DNA of 61,401 nt from a virus. Position 1 is the first letter of the stretch, and each line of letters opens with the position of its first letter. This document shows positions 40,302-47,998 of the stretch, in pieces. A model generated the notes under the pieces. That model saw only the letters and a list, made by a program, of their open reading frames with translations, made no database searches and was not told the origin of the DNA. The translations under genes were made by a program, and so were the position numbers. Location of the stretch: the IMG/VR virus record IMGVR_UViG_3300049032_000024, positions 1 through 61,401 of that record; one strand, given 5' to 3'.

Positions 40302-40406
40302 CTACCTTTTTGGTCTTCCGTCAGCTCGAGCACATGTGCAGGTGAAGTTGTTGCTGACGGGAGACTTTGCCCCTCGAGGGCAGTGTGGGCGGTGTTCTGG
40401 ATTCAT
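40302..40406 (-). CDS. 34-aa cysteine-containing peptide
   Basis: ATG start; HCPRGAKSPVSNNFTCTCAR has three cysteines in C...CxC order. The stop abuts the next promoter. The ribosome site is poor. Similar in style to the peptide before the polymerase. Confidence 0.42.
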   Translation of the reverse strand: MNPEHRPHCPRGAKSPVSNNFTCTCARADGRPKR

Positions 40407-40415
40407 CCCTATATC

Positions 40416-40607
40416 TTACCGCTCTTCGTGTCTGAAGACTTCCTCGAGCGCGTCCATGATCTGGAGCTGCACTTCCTTGCTGAAGGAAATCTCATCGCCG
40501 TTGGCGGCGATGACCCACAGTCCCTTCCCACTGTCTACGCCTACCGTCTCGCTGGCGTAGTCATTCTCGGGATCAACGTCTGTGCTTGGCATTACTGCGT
40601 AGGTCAC
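40416..40607 (-). CDS. 63-aa early protein
   Basis: GTG start with GGAAGG upstream. TYAVMPSTDVDPENDYASET, LWVIAANGDEISFSKEVQLQ and a C-terminal helix. No family recognised. Confidence 0.6.
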   Translation of the reverse strand: MTYAVMPSTDVDPENDYASETVGVDSGKGLWVIAANGDEISFSKEVQLQIMDALEEVFRHEER

Positions 40608-40612
40608 TTGGG

Positions 40613-40744
40613 CTACACCTTCCCGTATCCAGCACTTAGGAGAGCTTCAGCAACCTTACAGTCTTCGCCCCACGATGTGTCATTTACACCTATGAGGGCC
40701 AGCGCGTCTCCTACATGCTCAGCCAGTTCTTCTACCTCTGTCAC
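40613..40744 (-). CDS. 43-aa acidic peptide
   Basis: GTG overlaps the preceding TGA. VEELAEHVGDALALIGV, CKVAEALLSAGYGKV: helical and acidic. Unknown function; coupling supports expression. Confidence 0.55.
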   Translation of the reverse strand: MTEVEELAEHVGDALALIGVNDTSWGEDCKVAEALLSAGYGKV

Positions 40745-41031
40745 TGGTAATACTCTCTTCCCTGTATCCATTGGTCTTCATACTCACTCATGCTGAGCCG
40801 TGGGTTCTGAATCCAGAACTCCAGCAGCTCTTCAGAGGCGTAGCGCTCTGCACGCCTCTGCGTACCTCTAAAAAGGTCAAAGCCATCAATCCCTGCTGCT
40901 CTACCCTCTGCGTTCACCAGCACACCGCTGCAGGCTTCTACAGCAGCAAGGTACTGGTAGTCCACATGGTTCAAGTAGTCCTGCTGCATTGCTGCCCAGT
41001 CTTGCGCTGCTTTGGTGAAGATGGCGCTCAC
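40741..41031 (-). CDS. 96-aa early protein
   Basis: GTG with a 4-nt overlap. Helical (AAQDWAAMQQDYLNHVDYQY), Trp/Tyr-rich ending (SEYEDQWIQGREYYQ). Unrecognised. Confidence 0.6.
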   Translation of the reverse strand: MSAIFTKAAQDWAAMQQDYLNHVDYQYLAAVEACSGVLVNAEGRAAGIDGFDLFRGTQRRAERYASEELLEFWIQNPRLSMSEYEDQWIQGREYYQ

Positions 41032-41213
41032 GAGTCTGCTAAATCCTCGTACTGTTCAGCCAGCTCAAGGACTTCCTCGAGGTCAGGAATGGTGAGGTCT
41101 GCCATATCCGCGTTGGGATCGGTGAACACACCGTGAATGACATTCCCAAGGTCTTTGTTCTGGCGCTTGCGCTGTCGAAGGTACTCCCTCACGCGCTCGG
41201 TTGCTTGGCTCAC
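41028..41213 (-). CDS. 61-aa early protein
   Basis: GTG with a 4-nt overlap. Basic N-terminus (RVREYLRQRKRQNKD) and acidic C-terminus (DLEEVLELAEQYEDLADS). Unrecognised. Confidence 0.58.
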   Translation of the reverse strand: MSQATERVREYLRQRKRQNKDLGNVIHGVFTDPNADMADLTIPDLEEVLELAEQYEDLADS

Positions 41214-41443
41214 AGTCCGGTGACTTCCTGTTCCTTGGCGGCTTCTTCAGCCAGCCGGATAGCAAGGTAGCGCTCCCAGCGACGTACAGCCTGCTCAGCA
41301 GTGAGTACGATTCTGTCAGTGCTTGCCAGCGAACGGCGTAGTGATTCGGCAGTGTTTACCCAATGGTCACGGTCCTTGCGAAGGTTGTTCAGAACCGTTC
41401 TGATGTTCTCGGTAGGCTGTCCGTCAGGTGCGCGGTCACTCAC
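41210..41443 (-). CDS. 77-aa coiled-coil protein
   Basis: GTG with a 4-nt overlap. RTVLNNLRKDRDHWVNTAES and RWERYLAIRLAEEAAKEQEV form two helices. Unrecognised. Confidence 0.58.
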   Translation of the reverse strand: MSDRAPDGQPTENIRTVLNNLRKDRDHWVNTAESLRRSLASTDRIVLTAEQAVRRWERYLAIRLAEEAAKEQEVTGL

Positions 41444-41787
41444 AGGTTCACGCTCCGAAGAATGATACCGCCCTGACCATCGGACTTGGCCTGTACTCCG
41501 TACTGCTCACCCATCGTGGCTGCTTCAGCCATGCGGATACGCAACTGCTTGCGCGGTAGCTTGGACAGCGCGAGCCCGAAGGCAGGCTTCAGCAGGTTCA
41601 ATTCCTTGATGGCCTCTGCTCCTTTATGGAGCTGCTGAATCACATCATCCACACCAATAGGGGCTTCCTCAACAGGTACCCACTCGCTGCTCACACGAAC
41701 AGGAGTTGAGTATTCTTCAGCATCCCAGCCTGCCAGCTCCCCAGTTGTAGGTATGTGTTCTTCACCGTGGAAGGTTGATCCATTCAC
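41440..41787 (-). CDS. 115-aa protein downstream of the helicase
   Basis: GTG overlapping the helicase TAG. VDDVIQQLHKGAEAIKELNL and LPRKQLRIRMAEAATMGEQY. Unknown; possibly a helicase partner because of the tight coupling. Confidence 0.6.
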   Translation of the reverse strand: MNGSTFHGEEHIPTTGELAGWDAEEYSTPVRVSSEWVPVEEAPIGVDDVIQQLHKGAEAIKELNLLKPAFGLALSKLPRKQLRIRMAEAATMGEQYGVQAKSDGQGGIILRSVNL

Positions 41788-43214
41788 TATGCTGCTTCTC
41801 CATCTTCGTCACCGTAACCCATGTCCAGCATTTGTTGACTGTTCCTGAGCTTACCGATTTGCTTTACTTCAACTGTGTCCTTGGCCAGAATCATGTAGCG
41901 CTGCACGCTCCGTGTCTGACCCTGCCTGCTGAGCCTACCTGCTCCCTGTGTGTTTATCAAGGGGCTCCAGCTCACGTTCATCCAGATTTCGTGGCAGGCA
42001 ACTAGCTGTAGACCATCCGTACCTTCTGCTACTGCCTGCAGCGTACACACCAGAATGTCGAACTCCTTACCGAAGTTCTCCATCTTCCAGTCGCGCTCTT
42101 CCTTGCTCATACCACCGACGAACTGGCGAGCGCGGTACCCTGCAGCCTGAAGCTGCTTGGTCATAATCGTGGTGAAGATACGGGAGTCCGTGAAGATCAC
42201 CACTGGTTCAGGGTGCTCAGCGTGAAGGTCACTCAGCAGCTCGAGCACAACCTCTATCTTGGTGGACTTGGCGTCTTCCTCGAACCAGACCACATCGCCC
42301 CATGCGTCCATCCACAGGCCAGTCTCTTTGTCCTTCTTCTTTACCCAGTCCTGCCGGACGGAAGGGACAGCAAGGCAAATCTGCCTTAGACGCATGTTCA
42401 GGACAGCGGGAATGTCAATGGCGAGAGGGTTGTTGTTCAGCCATGTGATGGCTTCCTCTTCCAGCTCTTTGTAGTGCTTCCGCTGTACCTGTGAGATTTC
42501 CACTTCAATCTCATGGATTGTGGGCTTGTCCTTGTAGACGGATGGCATCTTGTGTGCTGCAGGCAGCTCTTTCCAGAGCTTTCCCGGCACTCGCTCTGCC
42601 GTGACCTTCTTACCTTCACCAAACTCTGAATCCTTGAACGGATCATGCTCAGTGTGGAAATACTTGGTGACCCATGACCAGAAGCTACGGTCCACCTGTT
42701 TAGGCCACAGCCAGCGTCCCAGTGCCCAGAGCCCCATCATGTGGTTGCCTGCCGGTGTCGCTGACATGGCCAGCTTGTACGTTGCCTTGGCAGTCTTCAA
42801 CATGGCGTGCATCCGAGAGTCACGGTTGGTTGCTACGTGGCACTCATCGAAGATCACAAAGTCCAGCTTGACCTTGCGCCATGCTACGGTGCGGAAGAAC
42901 TCACGCCCTACAAAGTACCAACCGGGCTTGTTGCTGTGCAGGTCTTCCCAATGGCGGCGGTTGGCCACGCGCTTGTTGTGACAGTAGCGCAATTCGATTG
43001 CGCCTTCCGACTGCCGTTGTACTGTCTTGCGCCAGCCTGATTCAGTGCCGATAGGTGCGATGATAAGCACACGCTTGGCTTCTGCTTCAATGGCTGACTG
43101 GACGCCTACCAGCGTCTTGCCTGCACCTGTCGGTGCCTTGAGCAACACTTCCTTGTGCTCGAGGATGAAGTCTATGGCCTTGCGTTGGTCATCGTGCGGT
43201 GTGAATGGTTTCAT
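41787..43214 (-). CDS. Superfamily II helicase (DEAD/DEAH-like)
   Basis: 475 aa from ATG (ATGA overlap). Motif I APTGAGKT at 27-34, motif II DECH at 123-126, motif III SAT at 151-153, and motif VI QGAGRLSRQGQ near the C-terminus: an SNF2-like helicase or translocase. Middle region PTIHEIEVEISQVQRKHYKE as in relatives. May remodel forks or displace proteins. Confidence 0.87.
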   Translation of the reverse strand: MKPFTPHDDQRKAIDFILEHKEVLLKAPTGAGKTLVGVQSAIEAEAKRVLIIAPIGTESGWRKTVQRQSEGAIELRYCHNKRVANRRHWEDLHSNKPGWYFVGREFFRTVAWRKVKLDFVIFDECHVATNRDSRMHAMLKTAKATYKLAMSATPAGNHMMGLWALGRWLWPKQVDRSFWSWVTKYFHTEHDPFKDSEFGEGKKVTAERVPGKLWKELPAAHKMPSVYKDKPTIHEIEVEISQVQRKHYKELEEEAITWLNNNPLAIDIPAVLNMRLRQICLAVPSVRQDWVKKKDKETGLWMDAWGDVVWFEEDAKSTKIEVVLELLSDLHAEHPEPVVIFTDSRIFTTIMTKQLQAAGYRARQFVGGMSKEERDWKMENFGKEFDILVCTLQAVAEGTDGLQLVACHEIWMNVSWSPLINTQGAGRLSRQGQTRSVQRYMILAKDTVEVKQIGKLRNSQQMLDMGYGDEDGEAA

Positions 43215-43675
43215 ACTCTGTCCAGATCATTGTGCGTGAAGAGTTCATTGCGTTTGACTATAACGGCGGCTTCAGCAGCTTCTACAGTTGTGTGAGCGCC
43301 TGCACTGAATTTCCTACCATCGTGACAGACTACCGCACGCCACTTTCCCAGAACCTTGTCCCAGTAAACACCTCGTGCCCCGCTTATGTTGTTCTTACGG
43401 GACTTCTTTAGGTTCTCACTGTTCTGTTTTTGGGTAGTCTCGCGTAAGTGGTCAGGACGTACACATGCCTCTGTCTGACACGTATGGTCTAGCCCTACCT
43501 TGCGGTGTAGTTTCTTCCCTGTGTGCGCTTCATAAGACAGTCGGTGCGCTAGTGCTGAACCTTTCCGGGTACTGTCCCAGAACAATCCATATCCTTGCTT
43601 ATGTAGTCCTGCGGTCCAAAGCCAACAAGTATCAGTCTTGTTGACTTTGGACCAAAAGCGTGGGGGAAGCTCCAA
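43211..43675 (-). CDS. HNH endonuclease with AP2-like domain
   Basis: 154 aa from TTG right after the upstream TAG. HNH part: CWLWTAGLHKQGYGLF, ALAHRLSYE, VGLDHTCQTEACVRPDHLRE. The C-terminal NNISGARGVYWDKVLGKWRA is AP2-like and binds DNA in homing endonucleases. Probably a mobile gene. Confidence 0.82.
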   Translation of the reverse strand: MELPPRFWSKVNKTDTCWLWTAGLHKQGYGLFWDSTRKGSALAHRLSYEAHTGKKLHRKVGLDHTCQTEACVRPDHLRETTQKQNSENLKKSRKNNISGARGVYWDKVLGKWRAVVCHDGRKFSAGAHTTVEAAEAAVIVKRNELFTHNDLDRV

Positions 43676-44023
43676 CTATGCTGCCTTACTCATCTGAAAA
43701 GCTTGGTCAATACTGGAAGACACAAGGTCTTTCATCACATCGTGGTAGTAATTGTTGGTGTGTTCGTTGTCCTCTTCGCCGCGCTCAAAGAGGTAGCCAG
43801 CCGGATCACGGTCAAACGTCTGAGCATCCAACTGAGCATTGATGAGTTGTGCCCAGAAGCTCTCATCAATCTTCCTCTCAATGGCGAGCGATGCTTCATA
43901 GCAAGTCATCCACAGGTGCTTATCCCACGCTGCCCAGTCAGTGTCTGCAATAGGAGCTTCTTGGGCGGCTTTCTGGGACAGGTACTCGATGACCATGCGG
44001 GACTGTTCTTTGGTGAGCTTCAC
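43676..44023 (-). CDS. 115-aa unrecognised protein
   Basis: GTG start with GAAAGG 7 nt upstream. KEQSRMVIEYLSQKAAQEAP, TCYEASLAIERKIDESFWAQ: helical, acidic. First gene after a terminator; the HNH gene follows it without a gap. Confidence 0.62.
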   Translation of the reverse strand: MKLTKEQSRMVIEYLSQKAAQEAPIADTDWAAWDKHLWMTCYEASLAIERKIDESFWAQLINAQLDAQTFDRDPAGYLFERGEEDNEHTNNYYHDVMKDLVSSSIDQAFQMSKAA

Positions 44024-44090
44024 GGTAGAGCCTTTCGTTTAGGTGTTAGTAAGAGTCTAGGGGAAAAACCGAAAGGATGCAACTCACAGA

Positions 44091-44127
44091 AGAGCCCTGC
44101 AGGGTTGTATTACACCTGCAGGGCTCT
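44091..44127 (-). terminator. Terminator between minus-strand units
   Basis: AGAGCCCTGCAGG ... CCTGCAGGGCTCT followed by TCTGTG on the minus strand; perfect 13-bp arms with an 11-nt loop. Confidence 0.75.
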
Positions 44128-44136
44128 GGCCTCTGG

Positions 44137-44847
44137 TTAGTCTACGTCTTCCCAGTAAGGATTAGGTGTCTCTTTGATCTTCCCAGTGTATGTGCCATCG
44201 AGCACTTGTGCAAGTGTGGTTGCACGCACTGCTCGGTTAGTGGGTGTGTCACTCTCAAAGACTTCCTTGTTACCTGACACGTACTCACCAGTGGTGAAGT
44301 CAAAGACTGCTTCCTGTCCTTCCAGTTCAGTATCCAACTGGCCCTTCATCAGGACATAGCACCAGACTGGCTCCTGATTGCCGCGTGTGTCCGCCAGTGC
44401 GTACCGCTGTGTACCTGTGAAGCGGGACCACTGCCACTCAAGGTCACTGACTTCAGCTTCCTGATGCTTACGGTATGCCTCAGTGGTCTGCTTCACACCG
44501 TAGAACAGTCCAAGGTTCTTGGTACCAAGGGCTTGTGCTAGCTGGTAGCCAGTCTTACCGTTGACGTTCATCTCATGGGAGATGGCGTTGTCCAACGCTT
44601 CCTTGCGTGCGGCCTTCTCTACAGCCCAGCGAGCGTCAAATGCACCCTTGACGTACTTGGTACGCTCCATCCCCAGTTCGGCCTTCAGCAGGGCAATCTT
44701 GGCACGTAGCTGGGCCATCTCCACCTGCATGTCAGCGAGTCGCCGCTTCCTTTCGTGGTCTGGGGTACCCATTTCCTTGACACGTGCCTCTTCACGGTCA
44801 GTGATGAAGTTGTTCCAAGACTCGTATGCGTCTTTTAGTTCTTGCAC
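44137..44847 (-). CDS. 236-aa coiled-coil protein
   Basis: GTG with AGGAGAG upstream. Residues 1-80 coiled coil (ERKRRLADMQVEMAQLRAKI), then YQLAQALGTKNLGLFYGVKQ, WSRFTGTQRYALADTRG and a PNPYWEDVD ending. No family recognised. It forms its own unit between two terminators. Confidence 0.68.
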   Translation of the reverse strand: MQELKDAYESWNNFITDREEARVKEMGTPDHERKRRLADMQVEMAQLRAKIALLKAELGMERTKYVKGAFDARWAVEKAARKEALDNAISHEMNVNGKTGYQLAQALGTKNLGLFYGVKQTTEAYRKHQEAEVSDLEWQWSRFTGTQRYALADTRGNQEPVWCYVLMKGQLDTELEGQEAVFDFTTGEYVSGNKEVFESDTPTNRAVRATTLAQVLDGTYTGKIKETPNPYWEDVD

Positions 44848-44864
44848 TGCGTTCTCTCCTAAAT

Positions 44865-44919
44865 AAAAAAGTGGTGTGTACCAGTCACGAGACTAGCACA
44901 CACCACTGAGCTCAATCAA
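44865..44919 (-). promoter_or_regulatory. Combined terminator and promoter
   Basis: Arms GTGGTGTGT / ACACACCAC then TTTTTT on the minus strand, a clear terminator. The same DNA reads TTGATT-N17-CTAGTC, with the spacer in the left arm and the -10 in the loop. The third minus-strand case of this arrangement. Confidence 0.65.
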
Positions 44920-44941
44920 TTCTAAAAGACGATGCTCTTCC

Positions 44942-45199
44942 CTACGATTTGATGTGCTCTTTCACGAGGGGGTGTGCATCCTCCAGAAGGTCAACCTCAT
45001 CCCCCCTGAGTGCTGCACCACGCCCCTTGCTGTAGTACAGGTGCGTTGGGATGAGTACGAATACCCATCCGTCTTCCGTCACTTCACGTACATAGCCTGT
45101 TTGCCCAACAACGCGGTACTGAGGTTCTACAGTGGTGTCCTCAGCCACTCCCATGATGTTGGTGATGGTTACCTTAGCTCCAATTTTGAATTTCTCCAT
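44942..45199 (-). CDS. Small KOW/SH3-like protein
   Basis: 85 aa from ATG. FKIGAKVTITNIMGVAED, YRVVGQTGYVREVTEDGW, and YYSKGRGAALRGDEVDLLE: alternating beta strands as in KOW-like modules. The ribosome site is weak. Similar in pattern to the gene at 31940. Confidence 0.6.
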   Translation of the reverse strand: MEKFKIGAKVTITNIMGVAEDTTVEPQYRVVGQTGYVREVTEDGWVFVLIPTHLYYSKGRGAALRGDEVDLLEDAHPLVKEHIKS

Positions 45200-45212
45200 G
45201 TCTTTGAAGGTA

Positions 45213-45737
45213 CTACACCCTTGGGTATGTCTGCAACTCACACTGCGGCGAGCAGCCTGTCTTGCTGTGACTGTGCTTACAAAGAGCCCTCTTCTTGCAG
45301 GCTAAGCAGGTCCGTACAGTCTGCCCTGTTGTCTGTACTCTTGTTTCGTATATACCAACGATGGCGAGGTCATGCCCATGCTTGCAGTGAGTAGCTGTTG
45401 CCACGTTGGTACGCCCCTTGTGCTCAGCCTTGGGCTTGCGCGTAGGCTTTCCACCCTTGACCCAGCCGTTGCGGATACCTGCTCTACGCATGTTCTCAGA
45501 CTTGGTTACAGGCTCAAGATGGTCAGGATTCACACAGAGACGTACATGGCACAGATGGTCAAGCTGCAAGCCTTTGGCAATCGGCCCAATCAGTAGCTCC
45601 CACACAGCCCTGTGCGCTGAATGTGTCCTACCTCTGAAGGTCACCTGTCCATAGCCGCAGTTGTTCATGCCTCCGGTCCACAACCAGCAAAAACCTGTAG
45701 GCTCGACACGCTCAAAAATCCTTGTAAAATCATCCAC
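45213..45737 (-). CDS. HNH endonuclease
   Basis: 174 aa from GTG. FCWLWTGGMNNCGYGQV, THSAHRAVWELLIG, LQLDHLCHVRLCVNPDHLE, then a CKHGHDL...CLACKK zinc tail. First gene of the minus-strand block, and probably leaderless: TAGGAT ends 6 nt before the GTG. The same family as the other HNH genes here. Confidence 0.82.
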   Translation of the reverse strand: MDDFTRIFERVEPTGFCWLWTGGMNNCGYGQVTFRGRTHSAHRAVWELLIGPIAKGLQLDHLCHVRLCVNPDHLEPVTKSENMRRAGIRNGWVKGGKPTRKPKAEHKGRTNVATATHCKHGHDLAIVGIYETRVQTTGQTVRTCLACKKRALCKHSHSKTGCSPQCELQTYPRV

Positions 45738-45743
45738 CTAAAA

Positions 45744-45771
45744 ATCCTACCATCCTCCAAAAACTCCCCAA
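45744..45771 (-). promoter_or_regulatory. Leaderless-type promoter for the HNH gene
   Basis: TTGGGG-N16-TAGGAT; a transcript would begin at the G of the GTG. Confidence 0.5.
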
Positions 45772-45930
45772 GGCCCCCAGAAAATTTTGCTGCGAGGCTT
45801 CTTTCATCCTCCAGTGAGAATGGTGACGGGCGCGCTGGTCTTGCGTGGTCCTACCAAAACCTCTCCGAGTTAGTCCAATCGGTGGATTAATGAACTGAGG
45901 GCTGACTCTCACTTCTACACGCTGTAGAAC

Positions 45931-45944
45931 TTAGGGTACCCTAA
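45931..45944. promoter_or_regulatory. Operator-like palindrome TTAGG-N4-CCTAA
   Basis: TTAGGGTACCCTAA, a perfect 14-bp palindrome. A related site with the same half-sites is at 46113-46126. Two further palindromic pairs (TTGAAGCTTCAA near 45961, GTTGAA-AC-TTCAAC near 46040) and CTGCATATATGCAG near 46009 lie in the same gene-free stretch. Confidence 0.5.
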
Positions 45945-46112
45945 CCGAACAATCGTTCTGTTGAAGCTTCAAACAAATTCCCTCGACTGCATATATACAG
46001 CGACACGACTGCATATATGCAGTACCCGGACACGCTACGTTGAAACTTCAACAGTCAATGTCAACAGTCAACGCTAGCGCGTAACAGTTCGACGGAGTAG
46101 CGTCACAGAAAG

Positions 46113-46126
46113 TTAGGCGTACCTAA
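46113..46126. promoter_or_regulatory. Second TTAGG-N4-CCTAA site
   Basis: TTAGGCGTACCTAA: arms identical to the first site, centre different. A lone half site (TTAGGGGTAC) is near 46250. Likely target of a dimeric regulator. Confidence 0.45.
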
Positions 46127-46220
46127 AAATTGTTTGCAGGCTGACAATAACCGAACAACTATTCAGTAAATGGGGAAGTATGCGAGAAAACAGAAAGTTT
46201 ACCGTGATGCACCGTTTGTC

Positions 46221-46623
46221 TGTGGATAACCTGTGGAGAACGTCGTTCATTTAGGGGTACAAGTATTTGGTTGTTTGAGCACTTGAAGCGCTTAGAACGG
46301 CATACAGGGCGTTTAGGTCACGATTTATAACAGTTCCCTCGAGCTCTTGACGTAATGCCGATGTGCTGTTATTCGCGTATGCGCGCGTTGGTAATAAGGC
46401 ACGATTCTAGGTTCGGTCACGGTTAGATAACGGTTAGGTGAACAGAACAGAGATTTAGATGCATATGCATCCAACCTGTGGATAACTCTGCAAAAGTGTG
46501 GATAACTTATGCCAAATTGTGGATAACTACCGATGCCGGCGTGGATAACTTTGCTCATTCTGTGGATAACTTTGGCGATTCTGTGGAAAAGTAGCCCTTT
46601 TCTGTGGATAAACCTGTGGAAAA
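46221..46623 (+). other. DnaA-box array, candidate replication origin
   Basis: TGTGGATAA, the complement of the DnaA box TTATCCACA, occurs exactly at 46221, 46477, 46497, 46518, 46561 and 46603. Copies with one mismatch are at 46232, 46540, 46582 and 46615. All are in one orientation, and from 46477 to 46603 they are 20-22 bp apart, close to two helical turns. There is no gene from 45738 to 46878. This is the pattern of a bacterial oriC or a DnaA-titrating site; which of the two cannot be decided from sequence. Confidence 0.8.
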
Positions 46624-46722
46624 TGGCAATATTTGGTGGATAGGGTTACGCTAAAGACGTGCTAGTCGCGGCGATGGGGTACGGGGGAACCTGTACTTTC
46701 ATCTAGGGGTTAGGCACTTGCT

Positions 46723-46868
46723 CCCCCGGTAACACCGGGGGAATTGATAGCTAAATAGTGAACGCGGGTAGGGGTATCCGCTCTAGTGCATTCCTAGAGC
46801 GGGTACCCGGTAGAACTAGAGACTTTCATCTAGCAAGGGAAAGAGCCCTTGCTAGTTGTTAGCAACTA
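46723..46868 (+). other. Structured leader before the plus-strand operon
   Basis: Successive hairpins: CCCCCGGT-AAC-ACCGGGGG (46723-46741), a 14-bp stem at 46773-46807 with one G-U pair, CTAGCAAGGG / CCCTTGCTAG (46830-46855) and GTTG-TTAG-CAAC. The last two resemble in layout the two-hairpin elements further along. ACTTTCATCTAG occurs twice (46695 and 46822). The region precedes the first gene by only 10 nt. Confidence 0.6.
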
Positions 46869-46878
46869 GGGAGAGAAC

Positions 46879-47037
46879 ATGAAAACACAACAGGAAATTA
46901 CGGCACGTATTGCTTACTTGAAGCACCAAAAAGAGCAGGCAATAAAAGAAGAGTTGTGGACAGCTACAGCGATATTTCAAGCGCAGATAGAAACGCTTGA
47001 ATGGGTACAGGAAGCAACTACGTTTCATACGTTCTAA
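46879..47037 (+). CDS. 52-aa coiled-coil peptide, first gene of the operon
   Basis: ATG with AGGGAGAG upstream. QEITARIAYLKHQKEQAIKE and ALIF-like aromatic stretches form one long helix. Unrecognised. Its stop codon starts the first two-hairpin element. Confidence 0.65.
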   Translation: MKTQQEITARIAYLKHQKEQAIKEELWTATAIFQAQIETLEWVQEATTFHTF

Positions 47038-47089
47038 ATGCGTTTAGCCATTACCGGATACCCGGTAATGGCTATGCACAGTTAGTGCA
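47035..47089 (+). ncRNA. Two-hairpin intergenic element, copy A
   Basis: TAAATGCGTTTAG, then GCCATTACCGG-ATAC-CCGGTAATGGC (11 bp, perfect), then TGCAC-AGTTA-GTGCA. Copies B and C keep the pairing with different bases. It lies between a stop codon and the next ribosome site. Confidence 0.75.
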
Positions 47090-47110
47090 GTACAGAAAAG
47101 GGGAAGCAAG

Positions 47111-47518
47111 ATGCAAAAAGATGAATGCTCACGGATTGAATGGCTTTCACAGTTTGATGACTACGCCCTAGCTTCAATGGCCAATGGTGGCTACAGGCTT
47201 GAAGACGATTCACTCGAAACAGCTACGGCAGAAGAGCTTGAAGCAGTAAGGCTCTACAGGCTTGAAAGCTTCAATAAATGGGCAGCAAATAATCCGTTTG
47301 TGGAGCTGGAAACAATGGTTCAGGGCGCAACGGTTGAAGGGCTTGTTTACCGGGTATACGGGGGAACATCCCATAGCGAACGTGTAGACGTAGCACTGGA
47401 ATACTCCAGCTATCTCGAGTCTGAAGGTTATGTAATTAGTTGTGATCGCTATGAGGCAACAAACAAAAAAGATGGTGAAGGAAACACTTACACAGAGTTT
47501 CGTTTCACCTGCAGCTAG
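47111..47518 (+). CDS. 135-aa unrecognised protein
   Basis: ATG with AGGGGAAG upstream. Acidic helical first half (DYALASMANGGYRLEDDSLE), then VEGLVYRVYGGTSHSERVDV. No family recognised. Part of a six-kilobase operon whose genes I cannot place. Confidence 0.7.
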   Translation: MQKDECSRIEWLSQFDDYALASMANGGYRLEDDSLETATAEELEAVRLYRLESFNKWAANNPFVELETMVQGATVEGLVYRVYGGTSHSERVDVALEYSSYLESEGYVISCDRYEATNKKDGEGNTYTEFRFTCS

Positions 47519-47554
47519 TACCCGGTAACACCAAACGAAAAGGAAGACAGAACA

Positions 47555-47923
47555 ATGGGACAGACAAAAGCGGAAAAGCTGGCGGAAAAAGCTGCAGCTA
47601 GGGAAGCACTCGTTTCACGTTGGAAGGATGAAATTCTCAAACCTTCCACTCTTCTGGAATTCCGTACGGAGTACGGAAAAGGTGAGACTGATTATGTGGA
47701 AGCTCACTGTTACTACCTTGGAAAAGATGGGAAGCTGCAGCACTTTCCGCTCACTGTGCTTATTGCACAGGCTTGGGGAATGAAATTGAAGCGGACACAA
47801 AGTAAGACGCAAATAGCTGAAGGTGGTGGTGGCCTGTCTAAGAGCTACAAAATTGCAATGATGCTCTTTCAAGTGCTCGACATAGAGCACCGTGAAACAG
47901 ATATCAATTTCACCTATCGCTAA
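47555..47923 (+). CDS. 122-aa unrecognised basic protein
   Basis: ATG with AAAGGAAG upstream. N-terminal helix (KAEKLAEKAAAREALVSRWK), middle FRTEYGKGETDYVEAHCYYL, C-terminus GLSKSYKIAMMLFQVLD. Unrecognised; the charged helix could bind nucleic acid. Confidence 0.7.
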   Translation: MGQTKAEKLAEKAAAREALVSRWKDEILKPSTLLEFRTEYGKGETDYVEAHCYYLGKDGKLQHFPLTVLIAQAWGMKLKRTQSKTQIAEGGGGLSKSYKIAMMLFQVLDIEHRETDINFTYR

Positions 47924-47978
47924 AGGCATTTAGTCATTACCCGGATAGTCCGGGTAGTGGCTATGTGCAGTTAGCACA
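47921..47978 (+). ncRNA. Two-hairpin intergenic element, copy B
   Basis: GTCATTACCCGG-ATAGT-CCGGGTAGTGGC (12 bp, two G-U pairs) and TGTGC-AGTTA-GCACA. Starts at the preceding stop codon; GGAAGGAAAG and the next ATG follow. Confidence 0.75.
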
Positions 47979-47998
47979 GAACAACAGGAAGGAAAGTC

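Noticed and set aside
46221-46623. CRISPR-like interpretation of the repeated TGTGGATAAC units
   Set aside because: Repeats are only 9-10 nt, spacers about 11 nt, no cas genes; DnaA boxes explain them.
47038-47086. Leader peptide reading (MRLAITGYPVMAMHS) through the two-hairpin element
   Set aside because: Copy C has a similar frame, but copy B lacks any start codon; the kept feature is base pairing, not the peptide.
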